A stretch of DNA of 64,000 bases from Sabulicella rubraurantiaca (GTDB taxonomy: Bacteria; Pseudomonadota; Alphaproteobacteria; Acetobacterales; Acetobacteraceae): contig NZ_JAFEUU010000015.1 in the NCBI RefSeq assembly GCF_017355885.1, forward strand, positions 1 to 64,000, read 5' to 3'. The notes under the pieces were generated by a model. The model did no database searches. It saw only the letters and a program-made list of their open reading frames with translations, and was not told the DNA's origin. How positions within the stretch are numbered: the first letter of the stretch is position 1; the number at the start of each line of letters is the position of its first letter. Both the position numbers and the translations under genes were made by a program. Positions 1 to 9,513 of the stretch are shown here, one piece after another.

Positions 1-35
1 GATGCGGCTTCAGGTCTACTCGCCCGAGGCGGCGT

Positions 36-336
36 TCAGCCCGCAGTCAGCATGATGGCGGTTTCCCAGGGATCGCGCAGCACCCTGGTCTCACCCTCAG
101 CCTCGACGCCCAGACTCGCTGCCCGCGAGCCCTTCGATGGCAGCGCGCCGTGCCATCGCGGAGCACCAGCTCTATGGCATCGAGGCCGGCCATGCCCTCC
201 GTGCGCGGCCCGGCGTCGCGGCTGTTCCACGTGTTGGCGGCAAGCTGATGGTGGTAGCGGGCATGAAGGCTCCGATCGCTACGTCAAGCCGACGTAACCG
301 AGGTCGCCCACGGTTCTAGCCGGACGGTTCACTTAC
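36..336 (-). pseudogene. Decayed VOC (glyoxalase/dioxygenase-fold) gene remnant
   Basis: Read on the minus strand, three frames together give the end of a vicinal-oxygen-chelate protein. The pieces, in order, are FMPA, then YHHQLAANTW with NSRDAGPRTEGMAGLDAIEL, then AAIEGLAGSES, then GVEAEGETRVLRDPWETAIM and a stop at 36-38. Moving from one piece to the next needs a frame change near 262, near 145 and near 107. The YHH-LAANTW and RDPW elements are typical of the C-terminal half of this family, where the His is a metal ligand. No single frame is intact, so this is called a pseudogene. Its N-terminal half is not recognisable upstream. The fold family is fairly clear, the substrate is not. Confidence 0.6.
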
Positions 337-437
337 GGAACTCTACTTAGGAACTCATCGGATGGACGTCGGCGGCCGGTCGACCGATCCATGAGTGAAA
401 GGGCGGCAGCATATAACAGCTTGAAGGGACAGCGCGC

Positions 438-3302
438 ATGAGCGAGGCCAGCAATGTCGGCGGCAATCGTCCGAGGATGGTGCGGGTAACCTACGTGTCG
501 GCGGATGGCCAGCGCCGAACGGTCGACATGGGTGAGCAGGAATATCGCGAGCTGGCTCGTCAGCAGCGGTACAGCTCGCCGCTGGAGTCCCTGTTCGGCG
601 GCCGCGGCAGCCTGTTCGACGAATTCTTCGGCGATGATCAACCCGGCGGCCCTCGCCTCGGCCGCCGCGACGAGGACCGCGACCATGGGGCGGGTCAGCC
701 GATCCCGATCCGTTCAGGCCGCAGGCGCGGTGCTGCTGCCGCCGCCGGAGCGGAGCGCCTCAGCGAACACGCGCTCGAGCTGCTGCAGGACGCGGCCCGC
801 ACGGCGCACGAATGGGGCCGGCGCGAGGTGGACACCGAGCACCTGCTGCACGCGCTGGCCGGCGGCGATGTGGTTCGCACCGTGCTCGAGCAGGTCAAGG
901 TCTCGGCCGAGGAACTGCGCCAGCAGCTCGAACGCGAGGCGCGGCGTCCAGACGGCGGCGCCGACAAGACGGAACCGTCGAAGGACACCGAGATTGGCGT
1001 CTCCCCGCGCGTAAAGGACTCGCTTGGCCGCGCCTTCGCCGCCTCTCGCGACCTCGGCCACTCCTATGTCGGGCCGGAGCACCTGTTGATCGGCCTCGCC
1101 GAGGAGGACGAGGGCCTCGCCGGCGCGGTGCTGCACCGCCTCGGCCTCACGCCGCAAGCGTTACGCCAGCAGATCGTCAAGGTGGTCGGCCGCGGTGCCG
1201 AGGAAGGACGCGTCGAGCGCCCGACCAACACACCGAACCTCGACAAATACTCGCGCGACCTGACCGCGTTGGCGCGGGACGGCAAGCTCGACCCGGTGAT
1301 CGGCCGCGCCCGGGAGATCGAGACCACCATCGAGGTGCTGGCCCGGCGCAAGAAGAACAATCCGGTGCTGATCGGCGAGCCGGGCGTCGGCAAGACCGCC
1401 ATCGTCGAGGGTCTCGCACAGCGCATCGTCGCCGGGGAGGTGCCGGAGGCACTGCGCGGCAAGCGGCTGGTCGAACTTTCTGTCAGTTCGATGGTGGCCG
1501 GCTCGAAGTACCGCGGCGAGTTCGAAGAGCGAGTTCAACAGATCATGCAGGAGGTTCGCGCCCAATCCGAGGAGCTGGTCCTGTTCATCGACGAGCTGCA
1601 CACCATAGTCGGCGCCGGCTCCACGGGCGGCGAGGGTGGGCTCGACGTGGCGAACACCTTCAAGCCGGCGCTCTCGCGCGGCGAGCTGCACCTGATCGGC
1701 GCCACCACGCTCAACGAATATCAGAAGCACATCGAGAAGGACGCCGCGCTGGAGCGGCGCTTCCAGCCCGTGCTCGTGCCCGAGCCGACTGTCGAGCAGT
1801 CCATCATGATCCTGCGCGGCCTGCGCGACACGCTGGAGGCACACCACAAGGTGACGATCACGGAGGAGGCGATCGTCGCCGCGGCCGAACTCTCCGACCG
1901 CTACATCACCGGGCGCTTCCTACCCGACAAGGCAATCGACCTAGTGGACCAGGCCGCGGCACGGGTGAAGATGAGCGCCACCGCGCGGCCGCCCGAGGTG
2001 CAGGATCTGGAAGCGGAGATCAGCCAGCTCAAGCGCGAGCAGGACTACGCCACATCCCGTAAGCGCTTCGACCGCGTAAAAGAGCTCCAGGCGGACCACG
2101 AGGCGCGCACGAAGGAGATGGAAGAGGCGAATGAGCGCTGGCGGCGCGAGCGCGGCTCCGGCACTGCGGAGGTCCGCGTGGAGCACATCGCGCAGATCAT
2201 CTCCAAGCTGACCGGTATCCCCGTTACCGAGCTGACCACGGAGGAGCGGGAGCGGCTGACGAAGCTCGAGGAGCGGATCCACCAGCGCTTGGTAGGGCAG
2301 GAGGAAGCCGTCAAGGCCGTGGCCGATGCCGTGCGGCTGGCCCGCGCCGGGCTGCGCGAAGGCAAGCGGCCGGTCGCGACCTTCATGTTCCTTGGCCCGA
2401 CCGGTGTGGGCAAGACTGAGCTCGCCAAGGCGCTCGCCGAGGTGGTCTATGGCGGGGAGGATGCCATGATCCGCGTCGACATGAGCGAGTACATGGAGCG
2501 GCACACGGTGGCACGGCTTGTCGGCGCGCCGCCGGGCTATGTCGGCTACGAGGAAGGCGGGCAGCTGACCGAGCGGGTGCGTCGGCGGCCCTACGCCGTG
2601 GTGTTGCTTGACGAGATCGAGAAGGCTCACCCGGACGTGCACAACGTACTGCTACAGATCTTCGACGACGGGCGCCTGACCGACGGCAAGGGACGGGTGG
2701 TAGATTTCACCAACGCGATCCTGATCGCGACCTCTAACCTCGGATCCGACATCATCCAGCGGCACTTGCGTGAGAGGCAGGGCTCCGCCAGCGCGTCGGA
2801 GCAGGCGGGCCTCAAGGACGAGGTCATGGACGTGCTGCGCCACCACTTCCGGCCGGAATTCATCAACCGCATCGACGAGATCATCATCTTCCGTGCGTTG
2901 GACAAAGCTCAGATCCGCGACATCGTGCGCCTGCAGCTCGAGCGGGTGAAGCGCATCGCACATGGCCAGGGCGTGACGCTCGAGCTCGACGACCCGCTGG
3001 TCGAGCACTTCGCGGACGCCGGCTACCGGCCGGAGTTCGGAGCACGGGAGCTGCGCCGGCTCATCCGCTCCGAACTGGAGACGCGGCTGGCGCGGGCGAT
3101 GCTGGCCAGCGAGGTGAAGGAGGGCGACACCGTGCGCGTCGGCTGGGACGCTGCCGACGGCAAGTTGGTTCTGACGCCGCAACCGCGGCCCGCTCCTGCT
3201 GAAGGCACAGCCGAGACCGCGAGCAAGCCGGAAGGTCAGGCTGGGTCGATGGCCGGGAACCAGCCTGGTGCGCGGCCGGCACGGCGGAAGCCGGCCGCGT
3301 AG
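438..3302 (+). CDS. clpK: ClpK/ClpG-type AAA+ disaggregase (Clp ATPase)
   Basis: This is a 954-residue Hsp100 protein that would form an ATP-driven hexamer unfolding aggregated proteins in the cytoplasm. Residues 1-100 are an extension with the signature [10 protein letters not shown] and LFDEFF, as in ClpK/ClpG proteins. Two Clp-N repeats follow at about 110-260. The first AAA domain has Walker A GEPGVGKT near 313 and the second has GPTGVGKT near 653; a short middle coiled coil lies near 530-580. No LGF/IGF ClpP-docking loop was seen in the second AAA domain, which favours a stand-alone disaggregase over a ClpP partner. The cysteines I recall in the N-terminus of other ClpK proteins are missing here. 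The ATG at 438 follows GAAGGGA. psiE starts 24 bases downstream, as in stress-tolerance islands. ClpC is the alternative name. Confidence 0.85.
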   Translation: MSEASNVGGNRPRMVRVTYVSADGQRRTVDMGEQEYRELARQQRYSSPLESLFGGRGSLFDEFFGDDQPGGPRLGRRDEDRDHGAGQPIPIRSGRRRGAAAAAGAERLSEHALELLQDAARTAHEWGRREVDTEHLLHALAGGDVVRTVLEQVKVSAEELRQQLEREARRPDGGADKTEPSKDTEIGVSPRVKDSLGRAFAASRDLGHSYVGPEHLLIGLAEEDEGLAGAVLHRLGLTPQALRQQIVKVVGRGAEEGRVERPTNTPNLDKYSRDLTALARDGKLDPVIGRAREIETTIEVLARRKKNNPVLIGEPGVGKTAIVEGLAQRIVAGEVPEALRGKRLVELSVSSMVAGSKYRGEFEERVQQIMQEVRAQSEELVLFIDELHTIVGAGSTGGEGGLDVANTFKPALSRGELHLIGATTLNEYQKHIEKDAALERRFQPVLVPEPTVEQSIMILRGLRDTLEAHHKVTITEEAIVAAAELSDRYITGRFLPDKAIDLVDQAAARVKMSATARPPEVQDLEAEISQLKREQDYATSRKRFDRVKELQADHEARTKEMEEANERWRRERGSGTAEVRVEHIAQIISKLTGIPVTELTTEERERLTKLEERIHQRLVGQEEAVKAVADAVRLARAGLREGKRPVATFMFLGPTGVGKTELAKALAEVVYGGEDAMIRVDMSEYMERHTVARLVGAPPGYVGYEEGGQLTERVRRRPYAVVLLDEIEKAHPDVHNVLLQIFDDGRLTDGKGRVVDFTNAILIATSNLGSDIIQRHLRERQGSASASEQAGLKDEVMDVLRHHFRPEFINRIDEIIIFRALDKAQIRDIVRLQLERVKRIAHGQGVTLELDDPLVEHFADAGYRPEFGARELRRLIRSELETRLARAMLASEVKEGDTVRVGWDAADGKLVLTPQPRPAPAEGTAETASKPEGQAGSMAGNQPGARPARRKPAA

Positions 3303-3326
3303 CGGCGCCGGCCGTCGGGACAGGCC

Positions 3327-3908
3327 ATGCACGGGCCGGCGCAGGGTAGTGCGACGACGGAGGCGCCCGATACGCGGCTGCCGCCAGCCTCGCTGCAACG
3401 CGACGGGAAGGCCACGTCCTCTGGTCTGAAGGGGACGCGTGACGCCTGGCAGGTGCTCACCGCATACGAGCGCTTCGAACAGGTGATCGCGCTCGTCCTC
3501 ACCTTCCTGATAGCGGTGATTGTGGTAATTGCCGTCGTGCATCTGGTGTTCAGGATCCTGTCGCTCATTTTGCAAGGCCTCGTCGATCCGGCCGAGCAGC
3601 AGGTGTTTCAGGCTGTCTTCGGGATGGTGATGACGGTGCTGATCGCGCTTGAGTTCAACCATTCGATCCTGGGCGTGCTGCAACGCCGGCACGGCATCGT
3701 GCATCTGCGCACGGTGGTGCTGATCGCGCTGCTGGCGCTGGTGCGCAAGTTCATCATCATCGACGCCGCGCACGCGGCTCCCTCGACGTTGCTCGGCCTT
3801 GCCGCCTCGGTCCTCTCGCTCGGTGCCGTCTATTGGCTGGTGCGCGATCAGGACCGGCAAGCGGTCGTGACCGAGGACCCCCGTGGCCAGGGCGCGCCTA
3901 CGCCGTGA
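3327..3908 (+). CDS. psiE: PsiE-family inner-membrane protein
   Basis: This 193-residue protein has a roughly 45-residue soluble N-terminus, then about four hydrophobic helices. They lie near residues 55-80, 95-115, 130-150 and 155-175. The stretch YERFEQVIALVLTFLIAV and the FNHSILGVL and RKFIIID segments are typical of the phosphate-starvation-inducible PsiE family, whose molecular role is unknown. It follows the ClpK-like gene by 24 bases on the same strand, so the two are probably cotranscribed. The same pairing occurs in transmissible loci for heat and stress tolerance. Its TGA overlaps the GTG of the next gene. Confidence 0.85.
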   Translation: MHGPAQGSATTEAPDTRLPPASLQRDGKATSSGLKGTRDAWQVLTAYERFEQVIALVLTFLIAVIVVIAVVHLVFRILSLILQGLVDPAEQQVFQAVFGMVMTVLIALEFNHSILGVLQRRHGIVHLRTVVLIALLALVRKFIIIDAAHAAPSTLLGLAASVLSLGAVYWLVRDQDRQAVVTEDPRGQGAPTP

Positions 3909-4615
3909 CAGGCCGCAAGGAACCCGAGGAGGCCCTGCGGGAGAGCGAGGCCCGCCTGCGCCTCGCCCTCGATGCGGCGCAGATGGGCAGCTTCGTCTGG
4001 GGGCCCGGAGAGGATTGCGCTCAGCCGGACGCGCGCACGCTCGCGCTCTTCGGGGCTACCCGGCCCGAGGAGTTGAGCCTTCGCGGCGTGCCGGACCTGC
4101 TGCACCCCGCGGATCGGGAGCCCCACGCGGCGCTCATCGAGCGGGCGCTCAACCCCGCAGGAGATGGCGCGCTGCGGTCGGAAGTACGGGTCGCCCTCCC
4201 GGACGGCACGTGGCGTTGGCTCGCCATCGCGGGACAGACCCGCTTCGACGCAAAGGGGCATGCGGTGAGCATGGCCGGCACGGTGCGGGACATCACCAGC
4301 CGCAAGGCGGCGGAGGAGGCTCTGCGCGAGAGCGAAGAGCACCTTCGGCACACCGTTGAACTGAACCCCCAGCTCGCCTGGACCGCCACGCCGGACGGCC
4401 TGCTGGACTACTCGCCGGAGCGCTGGCGGGACTGGACCGGGGGGGAGGGCATCGGGGAGGGCTGGAGCAACGCGGTCCACCCCGACGACCTCCCCGGAAT
4501 GGCTGCATACTGGGCACACTTAGACCTGCGCCACGACGTCCCGGTCATCGGTTCGCAAGAACTGCCGCAGCACAAGGAGAGCAAAGAGCGGGGCCTGGGT
4601 GTAGTCCCGTCGTGA
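3905..4615 (+). pseudogene. Truncated PAS-domain sensor, kinase part missing
   Basis: The GTG at 3905 overlaps the psiE stop as GTGA and gives about 236 residues. A complete PAS/PAC unit lies at about 15-140 (ALRESEARLRLALDAAQMGS through GTVRDITSRKAAEEALRESE). A second PAS begins at about 145 (HLRHTVELNPQLAWTATPDG) and breaks off after HPDDLPGMAAYWAHL. The last 30 residues, up to the stop, do not resemble PAS or kinase sequence. Intact relatives continue into a histidine kinase or a diguanylate cyclase. None is found downstream, where a gene on the other strand begins. It is therefore probably a deletion remnant of a sensor kinase, though a short PAS-only protein cannot be excluded. Confidence 0.6.
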
Positions 4616-4706
4616 GAGGCGGTTGCCATACTGCTAGTGCCGGACCTTTCCTTCTGCCTTGCTCAACTTTGGACGCGACGTATACCGCTACGCGATCCCA
4701 TCGCCG

Positions 4707-5699
4707 TTACTCGGCCCGCGCCCCTGACTGCTCAACCAAGTCACGCCATTTTCCCTCCTCTGCGCGCCAGAATGCACCAAAGGCCTCTGGTGAGGTGTCG
4801 GTCGTGGGAAGAAAACTCATTGGCCGGAGGCGAGCTGCAAGTTCTTCGTCTGCCATTACCCGAACAAGCGCCGCGTGCAGGATTCTAATCACCCCCGGCG
4901 GCGTACTGGCGGGGGCAACGACAGACCACCAGTTCAGCGCGTCGATGCCTGCTCCTGGCATCATCTCGCTCATTCCAGGGATCACTGCGAGTTCCGGAAC
5001 ATAGCTGATGCGGTCCGCGCTGCCGGCAACAAGCGCACGGAAGCGTCCTTCGCGAATGTGCGGAAGGAGAGCCGGGATTGCGTCGAACATCATGTCGATG
5101 TTGCCCGCGGCCAAGTCCTGGATCGCCAGCGATCCGCCCCGATAGGGCACGTGGGTGATGTCCACCTGTGCGGCACGCTTCAGCCGCTCGAGGAACAAGT
5201 GGCTTATCGTGCCGGTTCCCGAGGAGCCCATGGTCACGCGACCCGGGTTGGCGCGCGCGAAGGCAATCAGGTCATCGAAGCTGCGCCATGGCCGCTGCGC
5301 GTTCACCACCAGCAGGATGGTTCCGACGGCGACCCGGGTGACGGGCGCAAGATCGCGGATTGGGTCGACCGGCATCTGCGTGCGGTAGAGCCACTTGTTG
5401 GCCACAAGCACGTTGGCAGAAGTAAAGAGGAGGGTATGCCCGTCCTTTTCGGCCTGGGCCACCGCTGCGGCGCCGAGATTGCCACCGGCCCCCGGTCGGT
5501 TGTCCACCACCACGGGCTGGCCGAGGATGGGAGAGAGCCGCTCGGCGATCATGCGCGCGATGATGTCGTTCGCCCCACCTGGAGCGATTGGAACGATTAG
5601 CCGCACGGGACGCGTCGGGAAGGCCTGCTGCGCGCTGGACTGCTCAGCCAGAGCGACAGCGAGGCTGGTGAGGAGGATGAGGCGGCGGGGCTGCACCAT
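4707..5699 (-). CDS. Bug-family TTT periplasmic receptor
   Basis: This is a 330-residue periplasmic solute-binding protein of the Bug (TctC) family, which captures small carboxylates for tripartite tricarboxylate transporters. A signal peptide occupies about residues 1-24 (LILLTSLAVALAEQSSAQQ). The mature protein opens with the family hallmark FPTRPVRLIVPIAPGGANDI and keeps the VVVDNRPGAGGNLGA and HVPYRGG segments. The ATG at 5699 is chosen because AAGGAAGGGAG lies just upstream; the open frame extends further up but that part has no signal peptide. No TctA or TctB membrane subunits lie nearby, which is common for these receptors. The ligand cannot be read from sequence. Confidence 0.9.
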   Translation of the reverse strand: MVQPRRLILLTSLAVALAEQSSAQQAFPTRPVRLIVPIAPGGANDIIARMIAERLSPILGQPVVVDNRPGAGGNLGAAAVAQAEKDGHTLLFTSANVLVANKWLYRTQMPVDPIRDLAPVTRVAVGTILLVVNAQRPWRSFDDLIAFARANPGRVTMGSSGTGTISHLFLERLKRAAQVDITHVPYRGGSLAIQDLAAGNIDMMFDAIPALLPHIREGRFRALVAGSADRISYVPELAVIPGMSEMMPGAGIDALNWWSVVAPASTPPGVIRILHAALVRVMADEELAARLRPMSFLPTTDTSPEAFGAFWRAEEGKWRDLVEQSGARAE

Positions 5700-5921
5700 C
5701 ACAAACTCCCTTCCTTGGTTCGCGCCGATGATCTGGCCCCTGCTGCGGAAGTCAAGGCCATTCGCGCTCCATGGAGCGCAGAGCCAGGGTGGAGCGGCCC
5801 CCGGTGGAATTTGTGCGGTGCGAGGCGTCCAGGCGCTGAAACACCAATTGGGGTCCGCACACGACGGTAGAGCACAGAAGCCACCCGCGATAAGAGGCTC
5901 TCCTCGTCCTCCGTTAAATTC

Positions 5922-5968
5922 CAACCGAGATGTATTGAGATCGTCGGGTGCGTGTCCCCGCATCCCAT
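5922..5968. repeat. Diverged 46-base motif, copy A
   Basis: Aligned without gaps, about 31 of 46 bases match the stretch at 19029-19075. The best conserved parts are ACCGA, ATGTA and GCATCC. Both copies lie just beyond a terminator hairpin that follows a minus-strand serine-recombinase C-terminus. This suggests a shared element end or attachment-site remnant. It is not a convincing tRNA. Confidence 0.4.
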
Positions 5969-5990
5969 TTCGCCGAACTGGTGAACAAAG

Positions 5991-6023
5991 AAAGCCCGTC
6001 TGCACCCGCAGGCGGGGCTTTTT
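5991..6023 (-). terminator. Rho-independent terminator-like hairpin
   Basis: AAAGCCCGTCTGC pairs with GCAGGCGGGGCTTT across a loop of three to four bases, with one bulge and one G-T pair. T-rich tails occur on both sides. It sits six bases beyond the stop of the minus-strand recombinase remnant. Confidence 0.6.
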
Positions 6024-6028
6024 GCGCT

Positions 6029-6268
6029 TTAGAGCCCCGCAGCCAGCATCGCCGAAAGAGCCCCCTGAAGCTCGATGCGGTCCGCCTGCACCTCCACGCG
6101 CTCAATCAAGGCGCGCAGCGCCTCATTGACCTCTGTGCCGCCCTCGCGAGCCATCGCCTCGCGAAGCGACGCCACATGCTGACGGTAGAGATCCGGCAGC
6201 CGGGGACGCAGGGCAGGGGCCTTGACCACTTCACCAGAGCTTTGGAGCTCGGCCTCCAGCCGCGGACG
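6029..6268 (-). pseudogene. Serine recombinase C-terminal fragment
   Basis: About 80 codons read RLEAELQSSGE, then LPDLYRQHVASLREAM, then NEALRALIERVEV and a hydrophobic tail ending LSAMLAAGL. This is the usual C-terminal end of large serine (resolvase-type) site-specific recombinases: coiled coil, a conserved LIERV strand and a final hydrophobic segment. The catalytic N-terminus and zinc ribbon are missing. The middle part of a similar enzyme lies directly alongside, at 6340-6612, but on the opposite strand. The two pieces therefore cannot come from one intact gene without an inversion. A terminator follows the stop. Confidence 0.6.
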
Positions 6269-6339
6269 CGCACCGGCACCAGGATACCCGCCCGTTCCGA
6301 GTTCGGCAGCGTCCGCAGCGTGCGGCCGAGGCGACGCGC

Positions 6340-6612
6340 CACCAGGACCGAGAGGCCGAGCGTGGCCTGCGCGAGATCGACCCGACCCAGGCGGTCGTGG
6401 TCCAGCGAATCTTCCGGGACTATGCGGCGGGACTCTCGCTCAAGCGCATTGCGCACGCCCTCAACGAGGGGGTGCCGGGTCCGCGCAGCGGTGCTTGGTC
6501 GCCCTCGGCGAATCAACGGCGACCGCCGGCAGGGCACCGGCATCCTCAACAACGAGCTCTATGCCGGTCCGCTGGTCTGGAATCGGCAGCGCTGGCTCTC
6601 CACCCGGAGCGG
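6340..6612 (+). pseudogene. Serine recombinase middle-domain fragment, frameshifted
   Basis: The plus strand encodes RGLREIDPTQAVVVQRIFRD and YAAGLSLKRIAHALN followed by GVPGPRSGAWSPS. One base later, near 6508-6512, the frame moves and continues as INGDRRQGTGILNNELYAGP and LVWNRQRW. Together these match the Recombinase domain of large serine recombinases (the helix preceding the zinc ribbon). Removing one base from gcgaatc restores the frame. Sequence after 6612 no longer matches the family. It is an inactive remnant with neither catalytic domain nor ribbon. Confidence 0.65.
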
Positions 6613-6775
6613 TTCCCAGCCCTTGATGATGATCAGTTAACCAGCGCTGCACTGCGGACTTGTCGCTCCGGCAGCATCTGCTCGAGTGGCCAGTCCAACG
6701 CCAGTGACTATCGCCCGGCGGAAGCGTTGGATGGCCTTAGACGTCCGTAGATCCGACATTTCACTGGGCCATCCA

Positions 6776-9322
6776 ATGCAGAAAGGTCTTGAGCCCACTT
6801 CACCGGCGGCTGTGCAGCAAAGGACGGGATTCGTCCGCGTCCGCGGGGCTCGCGAGCACAATCTTAAGAATATCGACCTTGAGATCCCACGAGATGCTCT
6901 GGTTGTTTTCACGGGTGTATCCGGTTCCGGGAAGTCTTCGCTGGCTTTCGGGACCCTATATGCTGAGGCGCAACGGCGATATCTCGAGTCCGTGTCACCC
7001 TATGCCAGGCGACTGTTCCACCAGATGCCTGTTCCGGATGTAGACGATGTCGATGGTCTGCCGCCCGCAGTCGCGCTGCAGCAGCAGCGCGGTTCACCGA
7101 CCGCGCGCTCCTCAGTTGGTAGCGTCACCACCGTGTCCAACCTGCTGCGAATGCTTTACTCCCGGGCCGGCGACTATCCGCGCGGCCAAGCAATCCTCTA
7201 TGCTGAGTCGTTCTCGCCCAATACGCCCGAGGGGGCCTGTCCCCAGTGCCACGGGCTCGGCCGGGTCTACGAAGTCACCGAGCGATCAATGGTGCCGGAC
7301 GACACGCTGACCATTCGCGAGCGGGCGATAGCCGCTTGGCCGACCGCTTGGCATGGCCAGAACCTGCGTGACATCGCGATCACGCTTGGCTTCGACGTGG
7401 ATCGGCCCTGGCGCGACCTGCCCAAGAAGGATCGGGACTGGCTTCTCTTCACCGATGAGCAGCCGACCGTTCCGGTCTATCCCGGATATACGCAGCAGGA
7501 GGTTCGCCGCGCGCTCAAACGCAAGGAAGAGCCAGCCTATCAAGGCACATTCACGAGCGCCAAGCGACATGTGCTGCACACATTCGCCAACACGCAGAGT
7601 CCACTGATGAAGCGGCGTGTGACCCAATACATGGTGAGCACCGAGTGCCCGCTCTGCCACGGCAAGCGCCTTCGGCCCGAGTCCCTGTCCGTCACTTTTG
7701 CGGGACTGGACATCGCCGACATCTCAAGTCTTCCGCTCTCCCGTCTCGCCGATGTCTTCCGGCCCTATGCAGACGGGACGGCCCCAAGGCCGGCAAAGAT
7801 CGAGGCGGAGCACCCGGAAAAGCTAGTGGTCGCGCAGCGAATCGCGCAGGACCTTGTCGCTCGGCTCAGCGTCATGCTCGATCTCGGGCTCGGGTATCTC
7901 GCCGTCGATCGCGGGACCCCAACGCTTTCGCCCGGCGAACTTCAACGGTTGCGACTGGCCACCCAGGTCCGCTCCAATCTCTTCGGCGTCGTCTACGTGC
8001 TCGACGAACCGTCGGCTGGGCTCCACCCGACAGATACCGAGGCGCTGCTGCATGCGCTCGGGCAACTGAAGGCTTCCGGGAATTCGCAGTTCGTGGTCGA
8101 GCATAATCTCCATGTCATCCGTCATGCCGACTGGATCGTCGATGTCGGCCCTGGCGCAGGAGAGCAGGGCGGCCTGGTGATCTATAGTGGTCCCCCCGAC
8201 GGGCTCAGTCAGGTTGAGGCCTCGCAGACCCGCCGTTTCCTGTTCGGCGGAAGCCCCCTTCCGCCTCGGGAAGTGCGCCCACCGAAAGGCTGGCTGCGCC
8301 TCGGCGGGGTCACACGCAACAACCTCCAAGACCTCAACGTCGCTTTCCCCTTGGGCGTGCTTACGACCGTGACGGGCGTATCCGGCTCAGGCAAGTCGAG
8401 CCTGGTCAGCCAGGCACTTGTCGAACTGGTTGCGGAGCATCTGGGTCACGATATCCGTGAGCCCGCAGAAGAGGGCGAGGAACTGGAACAAGCATCAATG
8501 GTCGCCAGCGAGGGCCGGATCGTCAGTGGCATCGAAGGGATCAAGCGCCTGGTGAGAGTCGATCAGAAGCCGATTGGGCGCACGCCGCGGTCGAACCTTG
8601 CAACCTATACCGGTCTTTTCGATCATATCCGCAAGCTGTTTGCCGCAACCAAGCAGGCCCGCACTCGTCGCTACGATGCAGGACGCTTCTCCTTCAATGT
8701 CGCCAAAGGTCGCTGTCCAACCTGCGAGGGTGAAGGCTTCGTGATGGTCGAATTGCTCTTCCTGCCGAGCGTCTACACTCCATGTCCAACTTGCCACGGC
8801 GCCCGGTACAATGCCGACACACTCAAGATCAAATACCGAGACAAATCCATCGCTGACGTGCTCGGCATGACAGTCGACGCGGCCTGGGACTTTTTCGCCA
8901 ACGAGCCGCCTTTACAGCGGTCGCTCACGATCGTGCGCGAGGTAGGTCTTGGCTATCTGCGGCTGGGCCAACCCGCGACAGAATTGTCTGGGGGCGAGGC
9001 GCAGCGGATCAAGCTTGCAACCGAGCTTCAACGGATTCAGCGCGGCGAAACGCTCTACGTCCTCGACGAGCCGACGACCGGACTGCACCCCGCGGATGTT
9101 GAAAGGCTTGTGGTTCAGCTCCATGGGCTGGTCGAAGCCGGTAACACGGTCATCGTGGTTGAGCATAACATGCGCGTTGCCGCGAAAAGCGACTGGATCA
9201 TGGATCTCGGTCCCGGAGCCGGCGACGAGGGCGGGCAGGTGGTTGCATCAGGGCCGCCCGGCGAAGTAGCAGAAGCATCAGGCAGCCGTACGGCCCCCTA
9301 TTTGTCGCGAGCTTTCGTTTGA
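6776..9322 (+). CDS. UvrA2-like excinuclease ABC subunit A paralogue
   Basis: This is an 848-residue protein of the UvrA family: two ABC ATPase modules with inserted zinc fingers, in the cytoplasm on DNA. Walker A motifs [10 protein letters not shown] occur near residues 48 and 535. ABC signatures occur as [12 protein letters not shown] and [14 protein letters not shown]. CxxC pairs occur as CPQCHG, CPLCHG, CPTCEG and CPTCHG. It is about 100 residues shorter than housekeeping UvrA, which fits UvrA2-type paralogues linked to tolerance of DNA-binding drugs. The ATG at 6776 is chosen because homology begins soon after, at [20 protein letters not shown]. Its ribosome site is weak, and the ATG at 6686 is possible. 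No uvrB or uvrC is nearby. Confidence 0.9.
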   Translation: MQKGLEPTSPAAVQQRTGFVRVRGAREHNLKNIDLEIPRDALVVFTGVSGSGKSSLAFGTLYAEAQRRYLESVSPYARRLFHQMPVPDVDDVDGLPPAVALQQQRGSPTARSSVGSVTTVSNLLRMLYSRAGDYPRGQAILYAESFSPNTPEGACPQCHGLGRVYEVTERSMVPDDTLTIRERAIAAWPTAWHGQNLRDIAITLGFDVDRPWRDLPKKDRDWLLFTDEQPTVPVYPGYTQQEVRRALKRKEEPAYQGTFTSAKRHVLHTFANTQSPLMKRRVTQYMVSTECPLCHGKRLRPESLSVTFAGLDIADISSLPLSRLADVFRPYADGTAPRPAKIEAEHPEKLVVAQRIAQDLVARLSVMLDLGLGYLAVDRGTPTLSPGELQRLRLATQVRSNLFGVVYVLDEPSAGLHPTDTEALLHALGQLKASGNSQFVVEHNLHVIRHADWIVDVGPGAGEQGGLVIYSGPPDGLSQVEASQTRRFLFGGSPLPPREVRPPKGWLRLGGVTRNNLQDLNVAFPLGVLTTVTGVSGSGKSSLVSQALVELVAEHLGHDIREPAEEGEELEQASMVASEGRIVSGIEGIKRLVRVDQKPIGRTPRSNLATYTGLFDHIRKLFAATKQARTRRYDAGRFSFNVAKGRCPTCEGEGFVMVELLFLPSVYTPCPTCHGARYNADTLKIKYRDKSIADVLGMTVDAAWDFFANEPPLQRSLTIVREVGLGYLRLGQPATELSGGEAQRIKLATELQRIQRGETLYVLDEPTTGLHPADVERLVVQLHGLVEAGNTVIVVEHNMRVAAKSDWIMDLGPGAGDEGGQVVASGPPGEVAEASGSRTAPYLSRAFV

Positions 9323-9513
9323 TGCACTTCAAATCATCATGCACCTCGAACAAGGGATGACCCGAAGCGCGGCGTTTTCCCATTCTAACTTTGAGATTTG
9401 GCGCGGTCGTGCCTCACCAGGGATGCCCCCATGTTTGCGCGAGCCGGCAGCCTTTGTGCGCTGTCGAAGTCAGCCGCTCAATCTCACGCTGCGCCGGAAT
9501 TCAGATGCGCACG

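Noticed and set aside
812-2062. Plus-strand frame inside the ClpK-like gene
   Set aside because: Arg-rich shadow of the main frame without motifs.
5922-5968. tRNA 3' half
   Set aside because: The end resembles an acceptor strand, but no proper T-loop or anticodon arm can be folded in either copy of the motif.
5700-6005. Long N-terminal extension of the first Bug receptor
   Set aside because: It lacks a signal peptide and family match; AAGGAAGGGAG and a signal peptide sit at ATG 5699.
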